A stretch of 64,000 nucleotides of DNA from Streptomyces sp. SAI-127 (GCF_029894425.1 NZ_JARXYJ010000001.1:7150501-7214500), one strand, 5' to 3'; positions 51,708 to 60,978 are shown, counted from the stretch's first letter. Notes: generated by a model from the letters alone, not told the origin. Made by a program: numbers and translations.

Positions 51708-52789
51708 CCACCACCTCCCGCTGGCGAGCACTGACACACCATCACCTGTTCTGGCCGGTCGCGGTCCTGGTGGCCCTGCTGCTCGTCAACGTTCCCTTCA
51801 CGCCCGACTTCTTCGCGATCCACATGACGAACGGCCACCTCTACGGCAGCCTCGTCTCGATCGTGCTGTTCGGCTCGCCCCTGATCCTGGTGGCGGTCGG
51901 CATGACCCTGGTCATCGCCACCGGCGGCATCGACCTCTCGGTCGGCGCCGTGGTCGCCATCACCGGAGCCCTGACCTGTTCGTACATCAGCGACCAGGCC
52001 GACCAGGGCGCCCTGTCCTCCGTGCTCCTCGCGATGGGCCTCGGCCTGATCGCGGCGGTGGTCTGCGGTCTGTGGAACGGCTTCCTCGTCGCCAGGATGG
52101 GCATCCAGCCCATCATCGCGACCCTCATCATCATGGTCGCCGGCCGCGGTGTCGCCCAGCTGATCACCGACGGCCAGATCATCACCATCAACAGCGAGCC
52201 GTACAAGCTCATCGGCGGCGGCTACTGGCTGACGCTGCCCTTCTCCATCTTCGTGGTGGCCGCGGTCGTGGCCGTCACCGTCCTGCTGACCCGCCGCACG
52301 GCCCTCGGCCTGCTCGTCGAGTCGGTGGGCGGCAACGCCGAGGCCAGCCGTCTGGTGGGCATCCGGTCGATGCGCATCAAGATCATGGTGTACGTGTTCT
52401 GCGCGGTGTGCGCGGGCATCGCGGGCCTGATGATCAGCTCCAACACCTCGGCCGCGGACGGCAACAACGCCGGCCTGTGGATCGAACTCGACGCGATCCT
52501 CGCCGTCGTCATCGGCGGCACCTCGCTGCTCGGCGGACGCTTCTCCATCGGCGGCACGGTCGTCGGCGCCCTGGTCATCCAGACCCTCACGACGACGATC
52601 TACACCATCGGCGTTCCCACCCAGACCAACCTGGTCTTCAAGGCAGCCGTCGTCATCGTCGTGTGCCTGCTCCAGTCCCCGAAGTTCCGCGCCAAGGTCT
52701 TCGGCGGCCGCGCGAAGACCGCGGGCCCGGCAGCGCCCGCCGCGGTCGCCGAGCCCGCCGACTCCGCTCCCAAGATGGAGGTGTCGTGA
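51704..52789 (+). CDS. ytfT: YtfT-like sugar ABC transporter permease
   Basis: 361 aa from GTG 51704 (GTGA overlap). Eight to ten hydrophobic segments; family phrases VGMTLVIATGGIDLSVGAVV, GIQPIIATLIIMVAGRGVAQ, GGNAEASRLVGIRSMRIKI, ELDAILAVVIGGTSLLGGRF. The C-terminus is an Ala/Pro-rich cytoplasmic tail. Pairs with the next permease; systems with two different permeases are typical of the YtfQRT-YjfF type. Confidence 0.92.
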   Translation: MTTTSRWRALTHHHLFWPVAVLVALLLVNVPFTPDFFAIHMTNGHLYGSLVSIVLFGSPLILVAVGMTLVIATGGIDLSVGAVVAITGALTCSYISDQADQGALSSVLLAMGLGLIAAVVCGLWNGFLVARMGIQPIIATLIIMVAGRGVAQLITDGQIITINSEPYKLIGGGYWLTLPFSIFVVAAVVAVTVLLTRRTALGLLVESVGGNAEASRLVGIRSMRIKIMVYVFCAVCAGIAGLMISSNTSAADGNNAGLWIELDAILAVVIGGTSLLGGRFSIGGTVVGALVIQTLTTTIYTIGVPTQTNLVFKAAVVIVVCLLQSPKFRAKVFGGRAKTAGPAAPAAVAEPADSAPKMEVS

Positions 52790-53820
52790 TGAGTACGACC
52801 ACCAGGACTCCCGCGACACCGGGCGCGCCGGAGCGTCGTACGACGTCCAGGTCCGCCCGCCTGCTCGGCGACCGACGGCTGCCCGTCCTGGTCACGGCCG
52901 GCCTGTTCCTCGTGATGTACATCGTCGGCCTCAGCCGCTACCAGAACTACGGCTTCGGCGACTCGCAGGTGTTCCTCAACCTGTTCATCGACAACGGCTA
53001 TCTGCTGGTCGCCGCCGTCGGGGCCACCTTCGTCATCATGTCGGGCGGCATCGACCTGTCGGTGGGCTCGGTGATCGGCTTCACGACGATGCTGACGGCG
53101 TGGCTGGTACAGGACGTGGGCCTGCCCCTGCTCCTGGTGATCCCCATATCCCTGGCCGTGGGAGCGTTCGGCGGCTTCCTCATGGGCTATGTGATCCACA
53201 ACTTCGAGATCCAGCCGTTCATCGTGACGCTCGCCGGGCTCTTCCTCTTCCGGGGCCTGTGCCTGGTCATCAGCAAGGAGTCGATCGCCATCGACGACTC
53301 CGACGTGAGCAGCCTCGCGCAGACACGGGTGCCGCTCGGCGTGGGCGACTTGTCGATCGGCGCCGTCGTCGCCCTGGTCGTCCTGGCCGCGGCCTTCTAC
53401 GTCCTCCACTACACGCGTTTCGGACGCCGGGTGTACGCCATCGGCGGCAACGAGCAGTCGGCCCTGCTGATGGGTCTCCCGCTGGGCGGCACGAAGATCG
53501 CGGTCTACACGATGAGCGGCTTCTGCTCCGCGCTGGCCGGCCTGCTCTTCATGCTCTACATCCAGTCCGGTGACCCGCTGCACGCCGTGGGCATGGAACT
53601 CGACGCGATCGCCGCGGTGGTCATCGGCGGCACCCTGCTGACGGGCGGCTCCGGCTATGTCCTGGGCACCCTCTTCGGCGTCCTCGTCCTCGGCCTGATC
53701 AAGAGCATCATCCAGTTCGAGGGCACGCTCAGCTCCTGGTGGACGAAGATCGCCACCGGTGTGCTGCTCTGCGCGTTCATCCTGATCCAGCGCGTGATGA
53801 CGACCCGTAGGAAAACCTGA
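52789..53820 (+). CDS. yjfF: YjfF-like sugar ABC transporter permease
   Basis: 343 aa from ATG 52789, sharing its A with the TGA of the previous gene; GGAGGTG upstream. Hydrophobic multipass protein with VGATFVIMSGGIDLSVGSVI, EIQPFIVTLAGLFLFRGLC, YAIGGNEQSALLMGLPLGGT, AIAAVVIGGTLLTGGSGY. The motif set is that of YjfF, the second permease of the galactofuranose transporter. Last gene of the operon. Confidence 0.93.
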   Translation: MSTTTRTPATPGAPERRTTSRSARLLGDRRLPVLVTAGLFLVMYIVGLSRYQNYGFGDSQVFLNLFIDNGYLLVAAVGATFVIMSGGIDLSVGSVIGFTTMLTAWLVQDVGLPLLLVIPISLAVGAFGGFLMGYVIHNFEIQPFIVTLAGLFLFRGLCLVISKESIAIDDSDVSSLAQTRVPLGVGDLSIGAVVALVVLAAAFYVLHYTRFGRRVYAIGGNEQSALLMGLPLGGTKIAVYTMSGFCSALAGLLFMLYIQSGDPLHAVGMELDAIAAVVIGGTLLTGGSGYVLGTLFGVLVLGLIKSIIQFEGTLSSWWTKIATGVLLCAFILIQRVMTTRRKT

Positions 53821-53826
53821 GCCGAC

Positions 53827-53904
53827 GGGGAACCGGCGATGTCGGTTTCGACGCGATGGGAGTGGAACATCCTCGACCCGCCGCGCCGGAACGGCCGGTT
53901 CCCC
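53827..53904 (+). terminator. Long-range inverted repeat after the transporter operon
   Basis: GGGGAACCGGC (53827-53837) and GCCGGTTCCCC (53894-53904), a perfect 11-bp stem across a 56-nt loop, starting 7 nt after the stop. The big loop makes its terminator role uncertain. Confidence 0.45.
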
Positions 53905-53965
53905 ACACAACCTTCACGGCTGGCTCTAGGAACGCCACCGGTTGGGAACTTAATCTTCCCGCGTC

Positions 53966-55129
53966 ATGGACTTCTGCCTCCCGTGCCGACGGCACCTCAA
54001 CGGCGCCCTCGCCTGCCCGGGGTGCGGCACCTCGATCGAAGAGCTACGCGCGTACGCCCACCGCGTACCGGCCCAGGCCCAGCCGCAGGAGCCTTCGGTG
54101 ACCCCGGCGTACGCGACGTACGGAGCCGAGGAGCAGTACGGCGGCCCTTCCCTCGCGGGGGACGCCCACGCGGGCGCGTACGCGAGCGGGACGGGTGGGT
54201 ACGGCGGCCAGGGGATGGCCGGGGCGTACGGCACGGGTGCGACTTCTCAGTACGGCGGAGGTGGCGACGAGGTCACGCCGTACGGCGGAGACGGGCACGG
54301 CCCCACCTCGTACGGCCCGGGTGGTGTGGCGCACGACGCCGGCGATCACGGTGGCATGGCGTACGGCGGGGACGGTCGTAGCGCCGCGGGCGATCCTGCA
54401 GGTGGTCGGTCGGCGGAGGCCGGGGCGGGCTACGGCTCGACCGGGAGTGATGCCGGCGTCGAGGCCGACGGGAGCGATGGCGTGGCCGAGGTCGCGGCGG
54501 AGCCGACCGGTGGCCGGGCCTCGCGGCGGCGCGCGCGCGGCCGGAGTGCGGAGAGTGCCGACGGTCCCGCCCCCTCCGCGGAACCCGAGGACGCGCACGC
54601 CGACGAGTACGACGAGGACGAGGACGACGACCCCACCGGCGGAGCCAGCCGGCGCGACCGCAAAGCGGCAGCCCACCGCAGGCGCCGCCGCCGGACCCTG
54701 CTGGTCGCCGCCGGGTTCGTGCTCGCGGCCGGCGGTCTGAGCCTCGCGGAGCTGGGCATGGACGCCCCCGGGTCTTCCCCCAAGCCGGCCGCGGCGGGCG
54801 GGGAATCGGCCGAGGGTGGCGCCTCCCCGGAGGCGAGCGAGTCGGCGTCGACGGCGGCCGACTCCAGCGGAACCGTCCCTTCGGGATCGCCCTCCCCGAA
54901 GGTCTCCGAGTCCCCGTCGCCCTCCGCGTCCAAGAGCGAGGACGCCGACGCGAGCAAGAGCCCCGACGCCGAGTCGGCGCCCACCAAGGCCTCCGGTGCG
55001 TCGACCCCCACCGCGACAGCCACGTCCACGAGCGGCGGCTCGGCCCCCACCGCCACCCCCACCACCGCGGCCCCGAGCCCGGCCCCGTCCCCGACGGACT
55101 GCGAACGCTTCCTCTGGTGGTGCACCTGA
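53966..55129 (+). CDS. SCO2400-like zinc-ribbon membrane protein
   Basis: 387 aa. Starts MDFCLPCRRHLNGALACPGCG, a four-cysteine zinc ribbon (C-x2-C ... C-x2-C) that marks the Streptomyces SCO2400 family. Then a long Gly/Tyr-rich, disordered region, an acidic stretch (DEYDEDEDDD), a basic stop-transfer RRRRRR, one membrane helix (TLLVAAGFVLAAGGLSLAEL, about residue 245-265), and an extracytoplasmic Ser/Pro/Thr-rich stalk ending CERFLWWCT. The two final cysteines might pair. Function unknown; the layout (cytoplasmic metal site, external stalk) suggests a membrane-linked regulator. Confidence 0.82.
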   Translation: MDFCLPCRRHLNGALACPGCGTSIEELRAYAHRVPAQAQPQEPSVTPAYATYGAEEQYGGPSLAGDAHAGAYASGTGGYGGQGMAGAYGTGATSQYGGGGDEVTPYGGDGHGPTSYGPGGVAHDAGDHGGMAYGGDGRSAAGDPAGGRSAEAGAGYGSTGSDAGVEADGSDGVAEVAAEPTGGRASRRRARGRSAESADGPAPSAEPEDAHADEYDEDEDDDPTGGASRRDRKAAAHRRRRRRTLLVAAGFVLAAGGLSLAELGMDAPGSSPKPAAAGGESAEGGASPEASESASTAADSSGTVPSGSPSPKVSESPSPSASKSEDADASKSPDAESAPTKASGASTPTATATSTSGGSAPTATPTTAAPSPAPSPTDCERFLWWCT

Positions 55130-55131
55130 GA

Positions 55132-55154
55132 CCTTCGCTCAAGTGAAGCGAAGG
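55132..55154. terminator. Terminator between converging SCO2400-like and marR-type genes
   Basis: CCTTCGCT (55132-55139) and AGCGAAGG (55147-55154), 8-bp stem and 7-nt loop. Confidence 0.65.
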
Positions 55155-55169
55155 CTCCGAAAGCCACGC

Positions 55170-55604
55170 CTACGCGTCCCGCATCCGCCGCAACAGATCC
55201 CGCAGTGACTCCCGCTCCCCCTGCGACAGCCCGGCCAGCGGCTCCCGTGCGAACCGCAGGCCCTCCCGCAGCTCCCGGGCCACCTGGACCCCCGCCTCCG
55301 TCGCCGCCGCCACCTTGACGCGCCGGTCCGCGGGGTCGGGCCGCCGCTCCACGAGCCCGCGTGCCTCAAGACGGTCCACTATCCCGGTGACGTTCGACGG
55401 CTCGCACTTCAGTTTCTGGGCCAGCTTGCGCATGGGCAGCGGCTCGAGGGACAGCAGACTCAAAAGCCGCGCCTGCGCCCCGGTGAGGAGGTGCTCCGCG
55501 GCCGCGTCCTCGTAGTCCGAGTAGAAGCGGGCCACCACGTCCCCGATGAGCTCCACGACTTCCATGGTCAGCGCGTCGGGCCGGGTCTTGTGAGGAGTGG
55601 GCAT
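55170..55604 (-). CDS. MarR-family transcriptional regulator
   Basis: 144 aa. Winged HTH with LTGAQARLLSLLSLEPLPMRK, KCEPSNVTGIVDRLEARGLV and ERRPDPADRRVKVAAATEAG. The single cysteine is in the recognition-helix region and not at the OhrR redox position, so this is not an obvious peroxide sensor even though an ohr gene is near. Divergent from the CurA-like reductase; a palindrome between them is its probable operator. Confidence 0.93.
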   Translation of the reverse strand: MPTPHKTRPDALTMEVVELIGDVVARFYSDYEDAAAEHLLTGAQARLLSLLSLEPLPMRKLAQKLKCEPSNVTGIVDRLEARGLVERRPDPADRRVKVAAATEAGVQVARELREGLRFAREPLAGLSQGERESLRDLLRRMRDA

Positions 55605-55633
55605 GGGATCCAGGGTACCCCTTTACTTGACAA

Positions 55634-55648
55634 CCTGAAATATTCAGG
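55634..55648. promoter_or_regulatory. MarR-type operator in the divergent promoter
   Basis: CCTGAA-ATA-TTCAGG, perfect 6-bp arms, overlapping the spacer after TTGACA (55627-55632). An outer pair ACAACC (55630-55635) and GGTTGT (55654-55659) flanks it. Binding here would block the promoter region between marR-type and reductase genes. Confidence 0.65.
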
Positions 55649-55695
55649 GGCATGGTTGTTTAAGGTACTGAAGTAAATGGAAAGGTCCAGGCATC

Positions 55696-56694
55696 ATGAT
55701 CAACCGCGAATGGCACCTCCTGTCCCGCCCGGTCGGCTGGCCCAAGCCGGAGGACTTCGCCCTGGTCGAAGCCGAGGTCCCGACCCCCGGTGAGGGCCAG
55801 GTGCTGGTCCGGAACAAGTACCTCTCCGTCGACCCGTACATGCGCGGCCGCATGAGCGCCGCGAAGTCGTACGTCGCCCCCTTCGAGCTCGGCAAGGTCA
55901 TGCAGGGCGGAGCGGTCGGCGAGGTCGTCGAGTCCAACGCCGAGGGCATCGCCGTCGGTGACCACGTCCTGCACTTCCTCGGCTGGCGCGAGTACGCGGT
56001 CGTACGCGCCGAGAACGCCGTCAAGGTGGACGCGGACGCCGCGCCCCTTTCGACGTACCTCGGCGTCCTCGGCATGACCGGCCTCACCGCCTACGCCGGC
56101 CTCCTGCGCACCGCCTCCTTCAAGGAGGGTGACTCGGTCTTCGTCTCCGGCGCCGCGGGTGCCGTCGGCAGCCAGGTCGGCCAGATCGCCAAGCTCAAGG
56201 GTGCCTCCCGGGTCATCGGCTCCGCCGGCTCGGACGAGAAGGTCAAGCTGCTCGTCGAGGAGTACGGCTTCGACGCGGCCTTCAACTACAAGAGCGGCAA
56301 GGTCGGCGACCAGCTGCGCGAGGCGGCCCCGGACGGCGTCGACGTCTACTTCGACAACGTCGGCGGTGACCACCTGGAGGCCGCCATCGGGTCCCTCAAT
56401 CAGGGTGGCCGGATCGCGGTCTGCGGCATGATCTCCGTCTACAACAACACCGAGGCCGCTCCCGGCCCGCGCAACCTCGCCCGGCTGATCCAGACCCGCG
56501 GCCGCATCGAGGGCTTCCTGGTCGGCGACCACTACGACCTCCAGTCGGAGTTCGTCTCCGAGGTCGGCCCGTGGGTGGCGTCCGGGCAGCTCAAGTACCG
56601 CGAGACGGTCGTCGAGGGCATCGAGAACAACCTGGAGGCGTTCCTCGGGGTCCTGCGCGGCGACAACACCGGAAAGATGATCGTCAAGCTGTAG
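55696..56694 (+). CDS. NADPH-dependent MDR oxidoreductase, CurA/LTB4-dehydrogenase type
   Basis: 332 aa from ATG 55696. Zinc-free MDR enzyme: YLSVDPYMRGRMSA, MTGLTAYAGLL, nucleotide-binding VSGAAGAVGSQVGQIAKLKG, YFDNVGGDHLEAAI and YRETVVEGIENNLEAFLGVL. These reduce carbon-carbon double bonds next to carbonyls, detoxifying alkenals and quinone-like compounds. Under likely MarR control. Confidence 0.93.
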   Translation: MINREWHLLSRPVGWPKPEDFALVEAEVPTPGEGQVLVRNKYLSVDPYMRGRMSAAKSYVAPFELGKVMQGGAVGEVVESNAEGIAVGDHVLHFLGWREYAVVRAENAVKVDADAAPLSTYLGVLGMTGLTAYAGLLRTASFKEGDSVFVSGAAGAVGSQVGQIAKLKGASRVIGSAGSDEKVKLLVEEYGFDAAFNYKSGKVGDQLREAAPDGVDVYFDNVGGDHLEAAIGSLNQGGRIAVCGMISVYNNTEAAPGPRNLARLIQTRGRIEGFLVGDHYDLQSEFVSEVGPWVASGQLKYRETVVEGIENNLEAFLGVLRGDNTGKMIVKL

Positions 56695-56790
56695 CCCTGT
56701 GCTGGATTTCCGGCATGCGGTAACTTCTTTCCGAATTCCGCCGTCGATCGTGGGCGCGAGTCGCGGTGGACCGAGGAGGAAGACAACCGC

Positions 56791-57210
56791 ATGTCCATCC
56801 AGCAGACCGATGTCCTCTACACGGCCGTCGCCACCGCCGAGAACGGCCGCGACGGCCGTGTCGCCACCGACGACGGCAGGCTCGACGTGGTCGTCGACCC
56901 GCCCAAAGAGATGGGCGGCAGCGGCAGCGGCACCAACCCGGAGCAGCTCTTCGCCGCCGGGTACAGCGCCTGCTTCCAGGGCGCCCTCGGCGTCGTCGCC
57001 CGCCAGGAGAAGGCCGACATCTCCGGCTCGACGGTCACCGCGAAGGTCGGCATCGGCAAGAACACCGACGGCTTCGGGCTGATCGTCGAGATCTCGGCGA
57101 CCCTCCCGAACCTCGACGCGGCCACGGCCCGGGCCCTCCTTGAGAAGGCCCACCAGGTCTGCCCGTACTCGAAGGCGACCCGCGGGAACATCTCCGTGAC
57201 GCTCACCTGA
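56791..57210 (+). CDS. ohr: Organic hydroperoxide resistance protein (Ohr/OsmC family)
   Basis: 139 aa from ATG 56791 (GAGGAAG upstream). Catalytic Cys61 (GYSACFQGAL) and resolving Cys124 (HQVCPYSKATRGN), with Arg20 and Glu51 in the right places. A thiol peroxidase for fatty-acid hydroperoxides, reduced through lipoylated partners. It lies 96 bp after the reductase; a separate promoter is likely, as the gap contains no coupling. A 13-bp hairpin follows. Confidence 0.95.
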   Translation: MSIQQTDVLYTAVATAENGRDGRVATDDGRLDVVVDPPKEMGGSGSGTNPEQLFAAGYSACFQGALGVVARQEKADISGSTVTAKVGIGKNTDGFGLIVEISATLPNLDAATARALLEKAHQVCPYSKATRGNISVTLT

Positions 57211-57232
57211 CGGAGCTCGTTGGTCGTACAGG

Positions 57233-57271
57233 GCAAAGGCGGCACTCCTGGACGTGGGGTGCCGCCTTTGC
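57233..57271. terminator. Strong terminator between converging ohr and serine-hydrolase genes
   Basis: GCAAAGGCGGCAC (57233-57245) and GTGCCGCCTTTGC (57259-57271), a perfect 13-bp stem with a 13-nt loop. Confidence 0.85.
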
Positions 57272-57285
57272 TCATGCCCTACGGC

Positions 57286-58437
57286 TCATACGGCCAACGC
57301 CGCCTGGTGTACGGCCCGCACGAACCGCTCGTTCTCCGGCGCCGCCCCTCCCGGGAACGCCATCCGGCGGCGGGTGTAGCCGTAGGCCAGGCCACTGCGG
57401 GGATCGGCGAAGGCCTGGGAGCCACCGGCGCCGCTGTGGCCGAAGGCGCCGGCACCGAGGAAGGGGTACCACATGTCGGCCGTGGCCTGGAAGCCCAGGC
57501 CGTAGGACTTGTGGGCGCGGGCCACCAGGTCGTAGCCGATCGACTGGATCTGGCCCACCTCGGCGATGGTGTCCGGCTTCAACAGGGGCGGCCGGTCGGC
57601 GACTTCGCTGATCGCCGCCGCGTACATCCCGGCCAGCCCGCGGGCGGCCGCCACTCCGCCCGCCGACGCCGGCCCCTTCGCCCGTACGGCACGGGAGTTG
57701 GCGTAGCCCACCAGGTCACCCGGGTCCGGCACCTGCTGGTTGAAGGCGATCGCGGCCAGGCTGTGCGGACCTGTCAGCGCCGCGTCCAGCAGGGCCTGCT
57801 GCTCGGCGGTCGGGGCCATCGGCTGCACGGAGCGGTAGCGGGGTTCCAGCGCCTCGGGCAGCCCCAGGTGGAAGTCCAGCCCGTACGGCGCCCGGATCCG
57901 CTCCTCGTACACCTCCTGGAGCGAACGGCCGGTCGCCCGGCGCACGATCTCACCGCTGAGCGCGCCGATCACGAGCGCGTGATACCCGAACGCCGTGCCG
58001 GGGCGCCAGAACGGCTTCTGGTCCGCGAGCCGTTCCGCCACCGCCCGGTCGTCCGTCAGCTCCTGCGCGCTGAACCCGGCGTCCAGCCCGATCACCCCGG
58101 CCCGGTGCGCCAGCAGATCGCGCAGCGTCAGCTGGCCCTTGCCCTCGGCCCCGAACTCCGGCCAGTAATAGGTCACTTTGCGGTCCAGCTCCAGCGTGCC
58201 CTCCTGGACCAGGAGCGCGGCCACCAGATGGGCGGCACCCTTGGTCGACGAGAACACGCCGTAGAGGGAGTCCGGTCCGACGCCCTCGCCCGCCCACAGG
58301 TCGACGACCCGCCGACCGTGCACATACGCGCTCAACTGCCCCTCGTAGTCGGGCCGTTCGCCCGCCACGAAGGCGGCGAACTGCTCGCGCACCGCCTCGA
58401 AGCCGTCCGCGACGGTGCCGTGGATCTCCTGCGTCAT
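57286..58437 (-). CDS. Serine hydrolase of the class C beta-lactamase/esterase family
   Basis: 383 aa. SxxK motif SSTK with nucleophile Ser63, a tyrosine in GYHAL filling the YxN position, and the HSGAGG segment near the C-terminus. No signal peptide, so a cytoplasmic EstB-like esterase is likelier than an antibiotic-degrading lactamase. The gene's start is 15 bp from the stop of the upstream M14 gene, so the two may be co-transcribed. Confidence 0.9.
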   Translation of the reverse strand: MTQEIHGTVADGFEAVREQFAAFVAGERPDYEGQLSAYVHGRRVVDLWAGEGVGPDSLYGVFSSTKGAAHLVAALLVQEGTLELDRKVTYYWPEFGAEGKGQLTLRDLLAHRAGVIGLDAGFSAQELTDDRAVAERLADQKPFWRPGTAFGYHALVIGALSGEIVRRATGRSLQEVYEERIRAPYGLDFHLGLPEALEPRYRSVQPMAPTAEQQALLDAALTGPHSLAAIAFNQQVPDPGDLVGYANSRAVRAKGPASAGGVAAARGLAGMYAAAISEVADRPPLLKPDTIAEVGQIQSIGYDLVARAHKSYGLGFQATADMWYPFLGAGAFGHSGAGGSQAFADPRSGLAYGYTRRRMAFPGGAAPENERFVRAVHQAALAV

Positions 58438-58452
58438 CCGCTCTCCTCAACC

Positions 58453-60978
58453 TCAGCCGCTGCTCGCGTGTGCCATGGTGAACAATGCCCGCCCGACCTG
58501 GGCGAACTCCCCCTTCGGATGATCCCTGAAGAGAGGCTCGGTGCCGAACAGAACGGCCCTTTGGCCGCTGACGACCGAGGCCTGCCCGGCCGCGGCGGCG
58601 GGCCCGCCGGAGCCGTCCGGCAGGGGCCGCCAGTGCCCGGAGACCAGCGGAGCGCCGGTGGCGTACGACTGTTCCACCCGCACCCCGGGCCCGAGATCGG
58701 TGAACCAGACCGGCGCGTAGACGAACCCGTGGTCCGGGGCCCCGGCCGTCACCGGACCCGAGTTCACCACGCGCACCACGCCGTTGGCGTCCCCGTTGCC
58801 CTCCACCGGCTTCGCGGCCAGCAGCCCCGTGGCCGCGCTCAGTTCGGCCCCGGCGACCCCGCGGCCGACGAGCCCGTGCCCGGCGCCCAGGAAGGCGTCC
58901 AGGGCCGTGCGGGCCCCGGTGGTGAGGGCGTCGCGGTCCAGCCCCGCCGACACGAACAGCACGTCCACCGACGACCAGTCGAAACCGGCGTTCAGGACGG
59001 CCGTCGAGACCGGGGTGACCTCGAAGTTCATCTCCCGCAGCGCGAACAGCTCGCCGGGAGTCACGGCGGCGGCCACGCGTGTGCGGTGCAGTGCGGCCGT
59101 GCCGGTCTGCCGGGTCGTGTCGAGGACGACGTCGTAGGTGCGAGCGGCTTCGGCGGCAGGCTTCCGCGCCGACGCGGGCACGATCGCACTGCCGTCGGCG
59201 GCCCGCCGTACCGGAACGCCCTGCCGGAGCAGCGAGTTGAGCGCCGCGATCTCCTGCGGGTCGGTCAGCCGCAGCCGCAGATCGCCGCGCGGGGCGAGAC
59301 GACCCACGGGCGCGGCGGCCCGGACGCGCCTCAGCGGCGCACCGGCGAGGCTCCCCGTCGTCACCGGCGTGACCGTCGCGCCCCACAGCCGGCCCAGGCT
59401 CCAGCCCGAGATGTCGTACATCACCGAGACCTTGTCGCTGATGTCCCGCCCGTCCGCGAGCAGCACGTTCGCCAGGCCCCGCTTCGGCTGGCGCATGTCG
59501 ACGACGTACGAGCCCTTCGGATACGTCCGTCCGCCGAGCCGCAGGTCGCGACTCGCGCGGCTGACGCGGACGTCGTTGGCGAGAAGGTGGTCGACGAGCC
59601 GGGCGGCGGCCGTCGAGCCCGAGGGAATCACGTACGCGCGGGGGAAGTCCGTGGTGTACACGTCCTCGGGCCCGATGCCCGGCACCCCGGGGACCGTCTC
59701 CTCGGACACCGGCACCTGTGCGGCCCCCGCCGCCCCGCGCCGGAAGACCTCGATCTGGTCGGCGATCAGCGACGTGCGCTTCTCCTGCACGAAGTCGAGC
59801 GTCGCCCTGATGGCGGCGCCCGCCACGGTCGTGTTGATCGCGGACCGGCGCCGCAGCTCCGCGACGGGCAGGCTGTCGTAGAGGGAGTTGTTGACGGCCA
59901 GCGGGATCTCGACCGTGTGCGCGGCGACCGTGCCGTGGAAGGCCGCGTACTGCGGGGTGAAGATCGGCGGCCAGTCGTCCCAGCCCTCCTCCTGGTCCCG
60001 GAAGGGGATCTGCGCAGGCTCGACACCGTCCTGCGCGGGTGTGTAGCCGAGGCCGTTGACGGCGGCCTCCATGCCCAGGGCGTTGGCGTAGGTGTTCTTC
60101 AGGAAGAGGTCGTACTCGTAGTTCTCGCCGTGCGGGGGAGTGGTGGGCTCGATGAGCGTGCCGTTGACGTACCCGTGCAGGTCGAGCATCACGGCGGGCT
60201 GCTTGTCGATCTCGATCTGCCGCATCGCCCGCACCTCGGGCTGCGAGGCGGTCACGAAATCCCGGTTCAGGTCGAAGCCGCCCGCGTTCGCGCGGGTTCC
60301 GGCGATACGGCCGTCGGGGTTCGCGGTGATGTTGAAGTACAGGCGGGAGTGGGCGAGAAGGCTCTTCGTGCGTGCGTCCTCAGCGGTCGCGAGCTGCTCA
60401 ATGAGCTTCAGGGAGGCGTCCGTGCCCTCCCACTCGTTGCCGTGGATGTTGTTGTTGAAGAAGACGGGCGCCTTGTAACCGGCCCTGATCTCCCCTGACT
60501 TGGCGGCGCTCGCGGGCGCGTTCTCGATCAGCTCGCGCATCCGCTCCTGGGCGCGGGCCTGGGCGGTGGTCTCCGGGGCGGTCACGGTGACCAGGTAGAG
60601 CCGGTGCCCGCCCGCCGAACGCCCCGCGACCTCGACGCTCACCCGGTCGCCCAGCCGCTGAAGGGCGTTCAGCCTCGGGGCGATCGCGTGATAGGGGGTG
60701 AGACCCAGCTTGACGGACTTGTCCGCCGGGTTCACGGGGTCGGGGGTGAGGACCTGCTCGCGGGGATAGCCCCGGGTGGTGTCCGTGAAGCCGGTGGTAG
60801 GGGCGGTGAGCGCCCGCAGGGTGGCGCTCTCCGGGGCCCGGGCCACGCCATGGTCGCCGGCGCTCTCGCGGGTGGGGGGCTCGGGGTCGGCGCTCGCGCT
60901 GTTCGGGGTGAGCAGCAGCGAGCCGGTGAGGGCGATGAGCAGGACGGGTCTCGCAGGAACGGTTCTCGTGGTGTGCAC
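58453..60978 (-). CDS. Secreted M14-family zinc carboxypeptidase
   Basis: 841 aa from GTG 60978 with AGGAGG upstream. Signal peptide about 1-30 (LLTPNSASA). Zinc ligands His179 and Glu182 (NIHGNEWEG) and His268 (LDLHGYVNG), substrate Arg in GGFDLNRDF. The long C-terminal part (about 480 residues after the catalytic region) includes a GATase-like segment (DVLFVSAGLDRDALTTGA) and beta-rich end, much longer than classic carboxypeptidases. Probably digests exported peptides or cell-wall-linked peptides. The frame is open upstream to 61275 without support. Confidence 0.9.
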   Translation of the reverse strand: MHTTRTVPARPVLLIALTGSLLLTPNSASADPEPPTRESAGDHGVARAPESATLRALTAPTTGFTDTTRGYPREQVLTPDPVNPADKSVKLGLTPYHAIAPRLNALQRLGDRVSVEVAGRSAGGHRLYLVTVTAPETTAQARAQERMRELIENAPASAAKSGEIRAGYKAPVFFNNNIHGNEWEGTDASLKLIEQLATAEDARTKSLLAHSRLYFNITANPDGRIAGTRANAGGFDLNRDFVTASQPEVRAMRQIEIDKQPAVMLDLHGYVNGTLIEPTTPPHGENYEYDLFLKNTYANALGMEAAVNGLGYTPAQDGVEPAQIPFRDQEEGWDDWPPIFTPQYAAFHGTVAAHTVEIPLAVNNSLYDSLPVAELRRRSAINTTVAGAAIRATLDFVQEKRTSLIADQIEVFRRGAAGAAQVPVSEETVPGVPGIGPEDVYTTDFPRAYVIPSGSTAAARLVDHLLANDVRVSRASRDLRLGGRTYPKGSYVVDMRQPKRGLANVLLADGRDISDKVSVMYDISGWSLGRLWGATVTPVTTGSLAGAPLRRVRAAAPVGRLAPRGDLRLRLTDPQEIAALNSLLRQGVPVRRAADGSAIVPASARKPAAEAARTYDVVLDTTRQTGTAALHRTRVAAAVTPGELFALREMNFEVTPVSTAVLNAGFDWSSVDVLFVSAGLDRDALTTGARTALDAFLGAGHGLVGRGVAGAELSAATGLLAAKPVEGNGDANGVVRVVNSGPVTAGAPDHGFVYAPVWFTDLGPGVRVEQSYATGAPLVSGHWRPLPDGSGGPAAAAGQASVVSGQRAVLFGTEPLFRDHPKGEFAQVGRALFTMAHASSG

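Noticed and set aside
48990..51737. 915-residue open frame on the minus strand
   Set aside because: Antisense to the YtfQ- and YtfR-like genes; no motif, and those genes are unambiguous.
55170..57210. MarR-type gene as an OhrR peroxide sensor for ohr
   Set aside because: No N-terminal redox cysteine, and its operator lies beside the CurA-like reductase rather than ohr.
57220..60498. 1092-residue open frame on the plus strand
   Set aside because: It lies antisense to the serine hydrolase and M14 carboxypeptidase, whose motifs are clear. Its translation is Arg/Gly/Val/His-rich without motifs, a usual shadow in high-GC DNA.
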